From Candidatus Heimdallarchaeota archaeon (GTDB lineage: Archaea > Asgardarchaeota > Heimdallarchaeia > Heimdallarchaeales > Kariarchaeaceae), in contig JAAFKL010000190.1 in assembly GCA_021399405.1 (NCBI GenBank), forward strand, positions 1 to 17,594: DNA of 17,594 bases. The letters run 5' to 3'. Below are positions 1 through 6,666 of the stretch, one piece after another. Under the pieces are notes generated by a model, which was not told the DNA's origin, ran no database searches, and was given only the letters and a program-made list of their open reading frames with translations. Within the stretch, counting starts at the first letter, position 1. Every line of letters starts with the position of its first letter. A program made the translations under genes and the position numbers.

Positions 1-59
1 GTAATAATATTATCATTATCACTTATGAGGTAGAAAGGAGTAATATCGGTATCAGACAA
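1..59 (-). CDS. Possible third gene of the presenilin operon, N-terminus only
   Basis: A reading frame opens with TTG at 59-57 on the minus strand and stays open to the window edge, giving about 19 residues beginning MSDTDITPFYLIS. It starts four bases after the stop of the YhhN-like gene. A GGGGTG at 71-66, resembling a Shine-Dalgarno, lies six bases before the TTG. That matches the pattern of internal operon genes here, which have ribosome binding sites. The fragment is too short to recognise and the frame could be open by chance. Confidence 0.3.
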   Translation of the reverse strand, partial: MSDTDITPFYLISDNDNII

Positions 60-62
60 ATC

Positions 63-734
63 TTACACCCCAATTAGTATTAACGTGGATTGCAGAAGAA
101 TCTGAGAAACGATATAAGTTAAAGATATAATTTGTGATGAATACTTCAAAGTCCCTTTAAATTCCGTATATGCAATTATGCTATCCGAAATAATGAATAA
201 TACGACTCCCAATAGAGCAACAGTTGATGTCATTATTCCAAATTTATTTTCAAGAGCAAAACTGGAAATTGTCATCAAGAGGGTAGCCAGAATTAATGCA
301 TAAATTAATGTCCCCACTAGTAATACCTTTGCTAAAGAAGGCGTATAGACTGCAAACTTGTAAATTATGATTAAGAAGAATATTCCAATCAATATTTGCC
401 ACATACGAACTCCTTGGTCGAGAAATTGGAGAAACACAATTATATATAAAATGTGAGCCATCCCAAATCCAATGGTTCCGTTAATTATGCGACTTTCAAC
501 TATTTTGATTTTCCTTGCCATAAACAGATCTCCTAGGAAAGAAAATAGCAATGCAATTAGAAATAAAATATATTTCAATTCTGAGATTACAATAAGGTGG
601 TAAGTTATACTTCCGAATATAGTTAACAATACACTCAACAGAAAATAATCCTTGTTAGAGGTTTTCAAATTGATGCCTAGAGCTCCAAGCGAGATCAGAT
701 AAAAAATGTATGTGATGATTACTCCTGTCTCCAT
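63..734 (-). CDS. YhhN/TMEM86 (lysoplasmalogenase-like) membrane protein
   Basis: This 223-residue protein is almost entirely hydrophobic, with seven or eight predicted membrane segments. It carries the spaced polar motifs of the YhhN/TMEM86 family: LGD at 67-69, GMAHILY at 91-97, a SD pair at 183-184 in a late helix, and a C-terminal helix with Y207 and Q211. Characterised animal and bacterial members hydrolyse the vinyl-ether bond of lysoplasmalogens. Whether that substrate exists in an archaeon, whose lipids are alkyl ethers, is unknown, so the activity is only family-level. It follows the presenilin-like protease gene by 10 bases. The ATG at 734 has a GGAG seven bases upstream that overlaps the previous stop codon, so the two are very probably co-transcribed. 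Confidence 0.8.
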   Translation of the reverse strand: METGVIITYIFYLISLGALGINLKTSNKDYFLLSVLLTIFGSITYHLIVISELKYILFLIALLFSFLGDLFMARKIKIVESRIINGTIGFGMAHILYIIVFLQFLDQGVRMWQILIGIFFLIIIYKFAVYTPSLAKVLLVGTLIYALILATLLMTISSFALENKFGIMTSTVALLGVVLFIISDSIIAYTEFKGTLKYSSQIISLTYIVSQILLQSTLILIGV

Positions 735-741
735 ACTATCG

Positions 742-745
742 CTCC
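742..745 (-). promoter_or_regulatory. Shine-Dalgarno GGAG overlapping the upstream stop
   Basis: The minus strand reads TAGGAGCGATAGTATG: the TAG stop of the protease gene shares its last base with GGAG, and seven bases separate this from the ATG of the YhhN-like gene. This supports translation of the second gene from a shared mRNA. Confidence 0.65.
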
Positions 746-1671
746 TATACGACTATCCAAAGTAGTAAATAGCTTAACAATGCCAAAGTAACTGGAATTG
801 GCAATCCTGGAAGTGGACTAATAGATTGTAAAAGTTTAATTGTTAAAAGTAATCCAATAAAGATTGATGTAAATGTCACAATGACTCCTGCCAAACCCCA
901 AATCATCAGTGATCTATACATTAGTGCTGAGAAAAAGAAAAGATCTCCCAATCCTGTCATCACACTGTATTGGGTTGAAATATATACAGGAGTTCCTTCG
1001 TCACATATTTGCTCAATAATCGCTTTTTGAAACATCGGATCTTTCTCTTCTATTATATTATGAACTTTAGTTGGTTTACCAACTAATCTAGTGAGGGGTC
1101 CACGGAAAACATTCCAAATGTCATAAATGATGAGTATGATGGAAATAGCGATAAGAGAACCTAGATCCAAATAAAGTGCGATCATTCTTCCAGCGAGAAG
1201 GCCCGCAACTAGCAATCCTAAATTACGTGTCGAGATATCATATTTACCCAGAAGAAACACAAACATAAATCTGATTCCGAGAATTAACAACAAAATTGCG
1301 GTTATCAATAGATTAAATTGCCTTACATTTGATATTGGATCCTCCTCAAGGGCAAAATAAAAAATTTCAATGATTGAACTCACATAAATAAATGACAATG
1401 AAAAACCAAATAAAACTTTAAGCCCACTTTTTCTAAATTTGACGAGAAGTATGTAAAAAATCAGTGTAGATAGCGATAGCATGATCAAAAACTCAAGTAG
1501 AAATTGATTACTCAATTCTATTACACCATCAGTTGATTCTAAATCTAAACCTTGAGTGTCGTTATCTAGTATAAGTCCATTTCCAAGTGAAAAGAACAAA
1601 AATAAATTCCCCACAAAGAGATAAAAATAAGGATAAGAAATGTTGAAAACCCATTTAATGTTATTTTTCAA
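745..1671 (-). CDS. Presenilin/signal-peptide-peptidase-like intramembrane aspartic protease (A22 family)
   Basis: A 308-residue multi-spanning membrane protein of the GxGD aspartyl protease family. The two catalytic aspartates are visible: YD at 183-184 at the end of one hydrophobic helix, and GLGD at 240-243 at the start of the next region. The loop between them is hydrophilic. Near the C-terminus, PLPGLP at 286-291 sits where the PAL motif is expected. These are the landmarks of presenilins, signal peptide peptidases and archaeal presenilin homologs, which cut substrate helices inside the membrane. Length is normal for archaeal members. The start is TTG at 1671; a TTTAATT box at 1703-1697 is centred about 29 bases upstream, so the mRNA is probably leaderless. 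It heads an operon with the YhhN-like gene. Substrates cannot be inferred. Confidence 0.88.
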   Translation of the reverse strand: MKNNIKWVFNISYPYFYLFVGNLFLFFSLGNGLILDNDTQGLDLESTDGVIELSNQFLLEFLIMLSLSTLIFYILLVKFRKSGLKVLFGFSLSFIYVSSIIEIFYFALEEDPISNVRQFNLLITAILLLILGIRFMFVFLLGKYDISTRNLGLLVAGLLAGRMIALYLDLGSLIAISIILIIYDIWNVFRGPLTRLVGKPTKVHNIIEEKDPMFQKAIIEQICDEGTPVYISTQYSVMTGLGDLFFFSALMYRSLMIWGLAGVIVTFTSIFIGLLLTIKLLQSISPLPGLPIPVTLALLSYLLLWIVV

Positions 1672-1696
1672 TCTATTTTACCTGTATCTCATTGGG

Positions 1697-1703
1697 AATT
1701 AAA
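1697..1703 (-). promoter_or_regulatory. TATA-like box of the presenilin operon
   Basis: On the minus strand the sequence TTTAATT is centred about 29 bases before the TTG start of the protease gene, the spacing expected between an archaeal TATA box and a leaderless start. No Shine-Dalgarno lies between them. Confidence 0.4.
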
Positions 1704-1778
1704 TTCTTTGATGGCTGTAAACCCATAATGACTATGTTTTTTGTAGAGGTTAAAATCACTCTAAGATCTGTCAACCTT

Positions 1779-1798
1779 TTTAATTTTGCAAAATTAAA
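1779..1798. promoter_or_regulatory. Perfect 20-base palindrome between divergent promoters
   Basis: TTTAATTTTGCAAAATTAAA equals its own reverse complement over all 20 bases. It lies in the 193-base region between the divergent presenilin operon and the small membrane protein/LRR pair, about 45 bases upstream of the TATA-like box of the latter. A dimeric helix-turn-helix or ribbon-helix-helix regulator could bind such a site. Operator function is inferred from position and symmetry. Confidence 0.45.
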
Positions 1799-1832
1799 TT
1801 CTCTGATAAATTCTTTTAAGAATTACTTTCCC

Positions 1833-1840
1833 ATATTTAT
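1833..1840 (+). promoter_or_regulatory. TATA-like box for the small membrane protein/LRR pair
   Basis: ATATTTAT is centred about 28 bases before the TTG at 1865. An AGGTGAT at 1843-1849 resembles a Shine-Dalgarno, but it would sit inside the promoter just after the TATA box and 15 bases from the TTG, so I treat it as coincidental. Confidence 0.45.
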
Positions 1841-1864
1841 CTAGGTGATATTATTAACAAAGCT

Positions 1865-2143
1865 TTGTATTTTTATTTAGTGATTATAGCTTTGTATGCT
1901 ATCGAATTAGCTTTAATTCTCATCATATCTGGATTATTCTTCTTTCCGGCAACTCAAATCGAATCTTTTCTAATAATTGTGGTTATTTTACCTTTGATTT
2001 GGCCAGTGGGTATCCCCTATTTATTTGCTTATCCTGGATTTCGATTGATACTCATTCCGTTTATTATCCTTAATTTCTACATTGCCTGGTATCTGGTAGA
2101 TAAGAAGGTAACACTACAGAAAATATCTACGCAAAACACGTAG
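1865..2143 (+). CDS. Small three-helix membrane protein, function unknown
   Basis: A 92-residue protein with three hydrophobic stretches at about 4-27, 35-56 and 60-77, ending in a short basic/polar tail (DKKVTLQK). I recognise no family. The TTG start is supported by a TATA-like box about 28 bases upstream. A GTG at 1880 is an alternative, and no ATG lies near the start. The TAG stop overlaps the GGAG that precedes the leucine-rich-repeat gene, so the two are probably co-transcribed and this may help place that protein at the membrane, which is inference. Confidence 0.6.
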   Translation: MYFYLVIIALYAIELALILIISGLFFFPATQIESFLIIVVILPLIWPVGIPYLFAYPGFRLILIPFIILNFYIAWYLVDKKVTLQKISTQNT

Positions 2144-2146
2144 GAG
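2143..2146 (+). promoter_or_regulatory. Shine-Dalgarno-like GGAG for the LRR gene
   Basis: The sequence TAGGAGATTG joins the TAG stop of the small membrane protein to a GGAG. The spacer to the ATG at 2161 is 14 bases, longer than usual, but the stop-overlapping layout matches the GGAG at 742-745. Confidence 0.4.
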
Positions 2147-2160
2147 ATTGTATCAAGACA

Positions 2161-2730
2161 ATGAGTGATCTAAAAATACTTGACAAGATTTTAGCTGAAA
2201 TTCGATTAATCGATGGTATTTTTGGACGGATTGACAAAGACTTCATTTACAGCATGCGAAACGGAAGGATCACATTTTTAAACCTCTCCAATCATAATCT
2301 TTCTCACTTACCGAGCTCAATCGCCAAATTAACTGGATTGGAACAGTTATATCTGGCTAATAATCGCATCGCAAAAATCCCTAAGTCAATTGGAGAATTG
2401 AAAAATTTAGTAAATCTGTCAGTTTGGAAAAATTACATTACCTTTATACCACCTGAAATTGGTAAATTGGTAAATCTCAAGTATTTAGATCTTGGAAATA
2501 ATATGATCTCAAATATCCCTGAGACAATAGGAAATTTAGAAAACTTGATCAAACTCAATTTAGAAAATAATCTGATAAATACCCTTCCTAAATCAACTTT
2601 AAAGTTAAGAAATTTGCAAGCTCTATTTATTTATCAGAATAAATTGAATTTGAATGATAAAATGAATCAATATGTGATTAGTAAATTAAAAGATAGAAAT
2701 ATCCATGTACTTATTAATTTGCAAAAGTAA
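2161..2730 (+). CDS. Leucine-rich-repeat protein
   Basis: A 189-residue protein without signal peptide or membrane segment. Residues 1-36 form an N-terminal cap, followed by about five 23-residue repeats (roughly 37-59, 60-82, 83-105, 106-128 and 129-151) and a partial sixth. The pattern is LxxLxLxxNxIxxIPxxIGxLxN, the type found in Shoc2/Roco-like and many bacterial LRR proteins. Residues 165-189 form a charged C-terminal cap. LRR solenoids bind other proteins, so a scaffold or adaptor role is likely, but the partner is unknown. No kinase, GTPase or other catalytic domain is attached. It lies 17 bases after the small membrane protein gene, in the same direction. Confidence 0.88.
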   Translation: MSDLKILDKILAEIRLIDGIFGRIDKDFIYSMRNGRITFLNLSNHNLSHLPSSIAKLTGLEQLYLANNRIAKIPKSIGELKNLVNLSVWKNYITFIPPEIGKLVNLKYLDLGNNMISNIPETIGNLENLIKLNLENNLINTLPKSTLKLRNLQALFIYQNKLNLNDKMNQYVISKLKDRNIHVLINLQK

Positions 2731-2749
2731 TTTTCTGTTTGTTTGTTAG
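2731..2749 (+). terminator. T-rich stretch after the LRR gene
   Basis: Directly after the TAA stop the plus strand reads TTTTCTGTTTGTTTGTTAG. Archaeal RNA polymerase terminates at T-rich tracts without a hairpin, so this is a reasonable terminator. It is judged on composition alone. Confidence 0.35.
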
Positions 2750-2868
2750 TACACCATCTCTATGGGTAAATCCAATTAGTCTTTCAATAATACCTCTTTA
2801 ATTATAAAGTTTATAAAGCTAATACTTTATTAAAAATTATTACTAATGGAAATTAGAACTAATCACAG

Positions 2869-4443
2869 GTGATCAACATAGAGATTAACATATTAAAAAA
2901 TAAAAAATCAATAATTCTAATAACCATTATTTCATTTTTACTTACCATTATTAATGCAAATGCTCATTCTGAAGGTGCAGCACCAGTTGGGGATGACCTT
3001 GACACTGGTTCAGAATTTAATTCACTATCACTGGTTTTTGTTTCTGTGGGTGTTTTTATTTTCATGCTAATTGTTGCTTCTGCTATTTGGTTATTGAAGA
3101 GAGATCAAGTGGTACTGGATAACCCAGAAACATATGGTGATAAAATCAATTCATTTGGTAGAAATGCAAGATTATACATACTTCATGTTCAAGGTATGTC
3201 ATTAACTTACGGCGTTAGAACCATTATCTATGCATTTTATATCCTTTACATATTTAGAAATGGTGTTGACTTTCTTGGCAATCATTTTGGAACGATATAC
3301 TTCATTGCTATCCTTTTTGCAGCAGGGTCAATTGTATCTGGTATTATGGCACCATTCAATGGAATAATTGTCGATCGAATAGGTAAGAAAGCGTCATTTA
3401 TTGTCGGAGACGCACTCGGAGCCTCAGCGATATTCTCTATCATCTTTTTCCAATCTCCTGAATTTGTTATGTTCGCTCATGTTTTTAGAGCTGCAGTTAT
3501 GAGTATTCATTCCATTGCCGAGGCTCCTTTCATCTATGAACAATCAACAGAAAAAGAACGAGTACATCTGTTTTCAGTTACTTCAGGGATGTCCACTTTT
3601 GCCTCAATGAGTGGAAATCTGATAGCCGGCGTTGTACCACTATTTTTGGCAATTGTATTATTCGGTAATCCTATTGTTTCTGGGAATGATTCTATTTTTG
3701 TGTTACAGGTTGCTTTGTTTGTAAGTGTATTATTTTGGTGGTTATCACTACTACCAGCATTTTTCCTTAAAGAAGATCCTGAGTTAAAAGCCAAAGCCAA
3801 AGAAATGGATGTATCAGCACGATTGACTTTCAGAAATGTTAAACATTGGAGGACAGTAGGTGTTTTCGTTATGTCTTCAATTTTTATCGGATTGGGAGCT
3901 TCAATGTTTGTACAATTTTTTGAAATATTTTTCTTACTAAAATTCGATGCCAATCCTGCCCAGATATCAATTGTCTTTGCGATAGGGTCTTTATTCGTTG
4001 CTATTGGAAATATATTTTCACCAATTTTAGCAGAACGCTATGGTAAGGTGAATATGATTGTTGGCACTCGATTGATCAGTGTGATTTTCATGATGATGAT
4101 GCCATTTGCACCATTTCTATTCCTAGCAGGTTTCTTCTATCTTTCTCGTGGATTATTCATGAATGCTACTGGACCTACAGAATCTGCCCTTGCGATGGAA
4201 ACTGTGGATGATGAAGAGAGAACTACAATGGAGGCACTTAGACAATCCGGAGGTTCAATCTTTTCAGCAATTGGTTTTCTCGTTGGTGGTTTTTATTTTG
4301 ACCAACAGAAATTTTTAGAACCTTTCATGTTCGCATCTTTGCTCTACCTAATATCAATTCTCATCTTTTGGCTACATTTCAAGGGTGAAGGTCCCGTTCA
4401 TCTAAAAGGCAGTCAAGCTGGAAATCCTGTCATAGGTTCATAA
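2869..4443 (+). CDS. Major facilitator superfamily transporter with N-terminal extension
   Basis: A 524-residue membrane protein. From about residue 100 it is a 12-helix MFS transporter: the loop after the second helix has motif A as GIIVDRIGKK at 165-174, and the second half repeats the fold from about residue 320. The N-terminus is unusual. Residues 10-32 look like a basic-plus-hydrophobic signal peptide ending near NANAHSEG. A short acidic segment follows, then an extra membrane helix at about 52-76 and a charged linker. The substrate cannot be read from the sequence. The start is GTG at 2869, which lies inside an AGGTGATC. The region before it is AT-rich with possible TATA elements, and a downstream non-ATG start remains possible. 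It is flanked by unrelated single genes. Confidence 0.82.
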   Translation: MINIEINILKNKKSIILITIISFLLTIINANAHSEGAAPVGDDLDTGSEFNSLSLVFVSVGVFIFMLIVASAIWLLKRDQVVLDNPETYGDKINSFGRNARLYILHVQGMSLTYGVRTIIYAFYILYIFRNGVDFLGNHFGTIYFIAILFAAGSIVSGIMAPFNGIIVDRIGKKASFIVGDALGASAIFSIIFFQSPEFVMFAHVFRAAVMSIHSIAEAPFIYEQSTEKERVHLFSVTSGMSTFASMSGNLIAGVVPLFLAIVLFGNPIVSGNDSIFVLQVALFVSVLFWWLSLLPAFFLKEDPELKAKAKEMDVSARLTFRNVKHWRTVGVFVMSSIFIGLGASMFVQFFEIFFLLKFDANPAQISIVFAIGSLFVAIGNIFSPILAERYGKVNMIVGTRLISVIFMMMMPFAPFLFLAGFFYLSRGLFMNATGPTESALAMETVDDEERTTMEALRQSGGSIFSAIGFLVGGFYFDQQKFLEPFMFASLLYLISILIFWLHFKGEGPVHLKGSQAGNPVIGS

Positions 4444-4520
4444 TGTTCTGAATTCTTCTTAACGTGATATACAAGATTCATAACATGGTAGATCAATTTT
4501 TTAAACCCAGAAAAATAAAC

Positions 4521-4527
4521 TAAATAA
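4521..4527 (+). promoter_or_regulatory. TATA-like box for the sequon-rich membrane protein
   Basis: TAAATAA is centred about 28 bases before the GTG at 4552. No Shine-Dalgarno precedes the GTG, which fits a leaderless mRNA. Confidence 0.45.
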
Positions 4528-4551
4528 CTATCTAATCAATCCCAAATACAA

Positions 4552-5184
4552 GTGAGATGGAATCAAGAAGCAAATAAAAAAATTTCAATTATATTGAAAA
4601 TATGGTTTATTGTTTTAGTTCTCCTATTTTCTTCGATTACGGCTGTTCAAACTATCCATTACCTCAACTTAAAAAATTATGACTCAGAAACCTTATTCGA
4701 GTTAAATGAAACTAATATGACTGGCTATGATGAAGCTATTGAATTCAACCATACATTCAATTTTGGTTCATATCTACATTCTGATTTATTTGATAATTAT
4801 AGATACGAATTTTATAATATAACAAATAACATGACATTGAATGTTCAAGTAGATGAGGTAGTAGTAATTCGAACATTAATCTCAACAAATGAGACATACA
4901 ATTTCACATTCTTCAAAAAATTAAACCCATCTCAGCTTGAAATTGATGTTTTCTCTTCGAGGACAGCAGAATTTTTGCAATTTAATTTGCGAATAGTTCA
5001 GTTAACAAATTCTCAAGAAGTGGCAAAATTTGGCTATGAATTTTTTGAATACGTGATCAGTGAAATATTTGTGCTAGTACTTGTATTTCATTGGCTAAAT
5101 GAAAAATCATGGATAAGAAATTTAATAACTCAAGCCCTTACTAATTCAATCTTAACACTGTTATTGTTTAGATTAATAACTTAA
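4552..5184 (+). CDS. Membrane-anchored protein with sequon-rich outer domain, function unknown
   Basis: A 210-residue protein with one hydrophobic segment at about 12-33, an outside-type soluble region at 34-165, and two hydrophobic segments at about 168-182 and 190-209. The soluble part holds seven N-X-S/T sequons in 66 residues: N52, N55, N66, N89, N93, N113 and N117, none with proline at X. That strongly suggests an extracytoplasmic, N-glycosylated beta-rich domain. I recognise no family. The GTG start is chosen because a TATA-like box lies 28 bases upstream; the nearby ATG at 4557 is out of frame and closes quickly. It is a single-gene unit, convergent with the histidine phosphatase gene. 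Confidence 0.65.
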   Translation: MRWNQEANKKISIILKIWFIVLVLLFSSITAVQTIHYLNLKNYDSETLFELNETNMTGYDEAIEFNHTFNFGSYLHSDLFDNYRYEFYNITNNMTLNVQVDEVVVIRTLISTNETYNFTFFKKLNPSQLEIDVFSSRTAEFLQFNLRIVQLTNSQEVAKFGYEFFEYVISEIFVLVLVFHWLNEKSWIRNLITQALTNSILTLLLFRLIT

Positions 5185-5230
5185 TAGCGCTTAAATGATG
5201 TTGTGCAAGTGTTTGAGGTCTTTGGTATCC

Positions 5231-5249
5231 AAAAATCAATAACAAATAA
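5231..5249 (-). terminator. T-rich stretch after the histidine phosphatase gene
   Basis: Just beyond the stop, the minus strand reads TTATTTGTTATTGATTTTT, a T-rich tract of the kind used for archaeal termination. It lies in the 69-base gap between two convergent genes. It is judged on composition alone. Confidence 0.3.
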
Positions 5250-5253
5250 TATT

Positions 5254-5832
5254 CTAAATAAATTCACGTTCAAATTCTAATTTGCCATTTTCTGATCTGA
5301 ACCTCATGATTTGGACGTTTGAAACTGTTGGTATTTCAATTTTTAATAAATATTGAAAGAGCACTCGCAATACTCCACCATGAGTGAAAACAGCTATTTT
5401 AGAAAATTTTTCTAACGTAGCCTGTTGTATTATCTCTTCAATAGTATTTGAAACTCTTGTAAAAAATTCAACTCGACTTTCTCCACCATGATCTTTAAAA
5501 TTGGGTTCATTTACCATTTTATCCCAAACTTTCCAATTTTCTTCAGTAAAATCATTGAAACTAGTTTGTTGAAGTCTTCCAAAATTCATTTCTTGGAGTC
5601 CATCCATCTTAATTATTGGATTATTGAAATTCTCAAATGTTGAAATCTCAGCTGTATTATATGCTCTATCCAAGGTTGATGAAAAAATCCCATCATATGG
5701 GAAATCCAACTTAGCTCTCAATTGTTTTGCTTGTGATCTACCTAAGGATGAAAGAGGTGAATTAAATTGACCTTGCAACATCCTAATAACGTTTCCTTCA
5801 CTCTGTGCATGTCGAATAATGTCAATTATCAA
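5254..5832 (-). CDS. Histidine phosphatase (phosphoglycerate-mutase-like, clade 1)
   Basis: A 192-residue cytosolic protein of the histidine phosphatase superfamily. The catalytic motif RHAQSEGN is at 7-14 (R7, and H8 which becomes phosphorylated). The phosphate pocket continues with R57 in STLDRAYNTA, the acid E81 in QEMNFG, and H151 in FTHGG. Its length matches cofactor-dependent mutase-like phosphatases such as CobC/GpmB-type enzymes. The substrate (a sugar phosphate, an alpha-ribazole phosphate or another small phosphoester) cannot be decided, and no cobamide genes are nearby. The TTG start fits, because a TTTAAAG box lies about 25 bases upstream and the conserved N-terminal strand starts at once. 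Confidence 0.88.
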   Translation of the reverse strand: MIIDIIRHAQSEGNVIRMLQGQFNSPLSSLGRSQAKQLRAKLDFPYDGIFSSTLDRAYNTAEISTFENFNNPIIKMDGLQEMNFGRLQQTSFNDFTEENWKVWDKMVNEPNFKDHGGESRVEFFTRVSNTIEEIIQQATLEKFSKIAVFTHGGVLRVLFQYLLKIEIPTVSNVQIMRFRSENGKLEFEREFI

Positions 5833-5853
5833 TACAATGAATTTTTATTCAAA

Positions 5854-5860
5854 CTTTAAA
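5854..5860 (-). promoter_or_regulatory. TATA-like box for the histidine phosphatase
   Basis: On the minus strand AATTTAAAG includes TTTAAAG, centred about 25 bases before the TTG start at 5832. Together with the absence of a Shine-Dalgarno, this supports a leaderless transcript starting at the TTG. Confidence 0.5.
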
Positions 5861-5919
5861 TTTTGAAGGTTCACAACAAAATAATATGTTTCAAAACGCT
5901 TAGTTAATTCTAGATTTTA

Positions 5920-6666
5920 TCAGAAGGGTAAATTATCTAGGATCTCTAATGAAAATAAACCGACTGATTCTTGATCAGGCACCATGTAAAACACTGAGGA
6001 TACGTCTAGGTTAGATACAATGATATCTGCATCTAGCGGCTTATCACCTGAGAGCAATCTTGTCTCATCAAGTGCAATTCCGATAATATCAATTAACGCT
6101 ACATTTTCCATTATAGTTTTCAATGAATCTTTTATTAGCTTCTCCTCAATGATTAGAGATATATTGGAATTTAGATCTTTGATAACATTTAGATCATTTC
6201 CAATAATCACATTAAACTTATCAAGGCATATCTCTAATCTGTCTTCCTTTGAAATAATTGAGAATTTGCCTATTTCATCAAAATCGAGAAAAGAAGACCC
6301 TGTTTTGATAAAGAATTCTTTCCATATACGATCATTCGAGATTATCAGTAGAGTATGCAACTTTGCATGATTTTGTCTGATTTTATTTGCTACCGTGACC
6401 GTATAATGATCAACAATTGTATCAATTTTAGGAATAGTGAGATATTTTCTAACTTCGCCATTTGCATCAACATCTATGATCATTGTATGACCTGGATGTG
6501 AAAGGCTGAGTTGAATAACTCCTGATCTTCCCATTGTTGGTGATGGAACTCCACCTTCGGTAATCTCTATTGATGGTTCCTCAATCTCAATGGTATTTGT
6601 GATCTTACAATCCTTGAGTGGGCATTTGGTGGTGATGCGCACAGAAAACAAATCAAAACTTTTCAT
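5920..6666 (-). CDS. Unrecognised 248-residue cytosolic protein
   Basis: I do not recognise this protein. It has no signal peptide or membrane segment. A CPLKDC at 15-20 is a close cysteine pair that might bind metal with other ligands. Residues 55-80 contain a conserved-looking strand-turn segment (SLSHPGHTMIIDVD, then GEVRKYLTIP). The rest alternates beta strands with short acidic helices. No catalytic motif stands out. The ATG start at 6666 has a weak TTTATTG box about 29 bases upstream on the minus strand. It precedes the histidine phosphatase by 87 bases in the same direction, but that gene has its own promoter-like element, so a shared operon is uncertain. Confidence 0.7.
   Translation of the reverse strand: MKSFDLFSVRITTKCPLKDCKITNTIEIEEPSIEITEGGVPSPTMGRSGVIQLSLSHPGHTMIIDVDANGEVRKYLTIPKIDTIVDHYTVTVANKIRQNHAKLHTLLIISNDRIWKEFFIKTGSSFLDFDEIGKFSIISKEDRLEICLDKFNVIIGNDLNVIKDLNSNISLIIEEKLIKDSLKTIMENVALIDIIGIALDETRLLSGDKPLDADIIVSNLDVSSVFYMVPDQESVGLFSLEILDNLPF

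Noticed and set aside
1843..1849. AGGTGAT as a Shine-Dalgarno for the 92-residue protein
   Set aside because: It is 15 bases from the TTG and sits directly after a well-placed TATA-like box, so it is probably upstream of the transcription start. A non-canonical ATT start at 1853 cannot be fully excluded.
3534..3953. 139-codon minus-strand frame
   Set aside because: It is antisense to the conserved MFS core and reads as low-complexity Asn/Thr/Lys protein, a mirror of the membrane-protein codons.
6020..6370. 116-codon plus-strand frame
   Set aside because: It is antisense to the 248-residue gene, serine/isoleucine-rich, with no motif. The minus-strand gene has a better start and composition, although neither is a known family.
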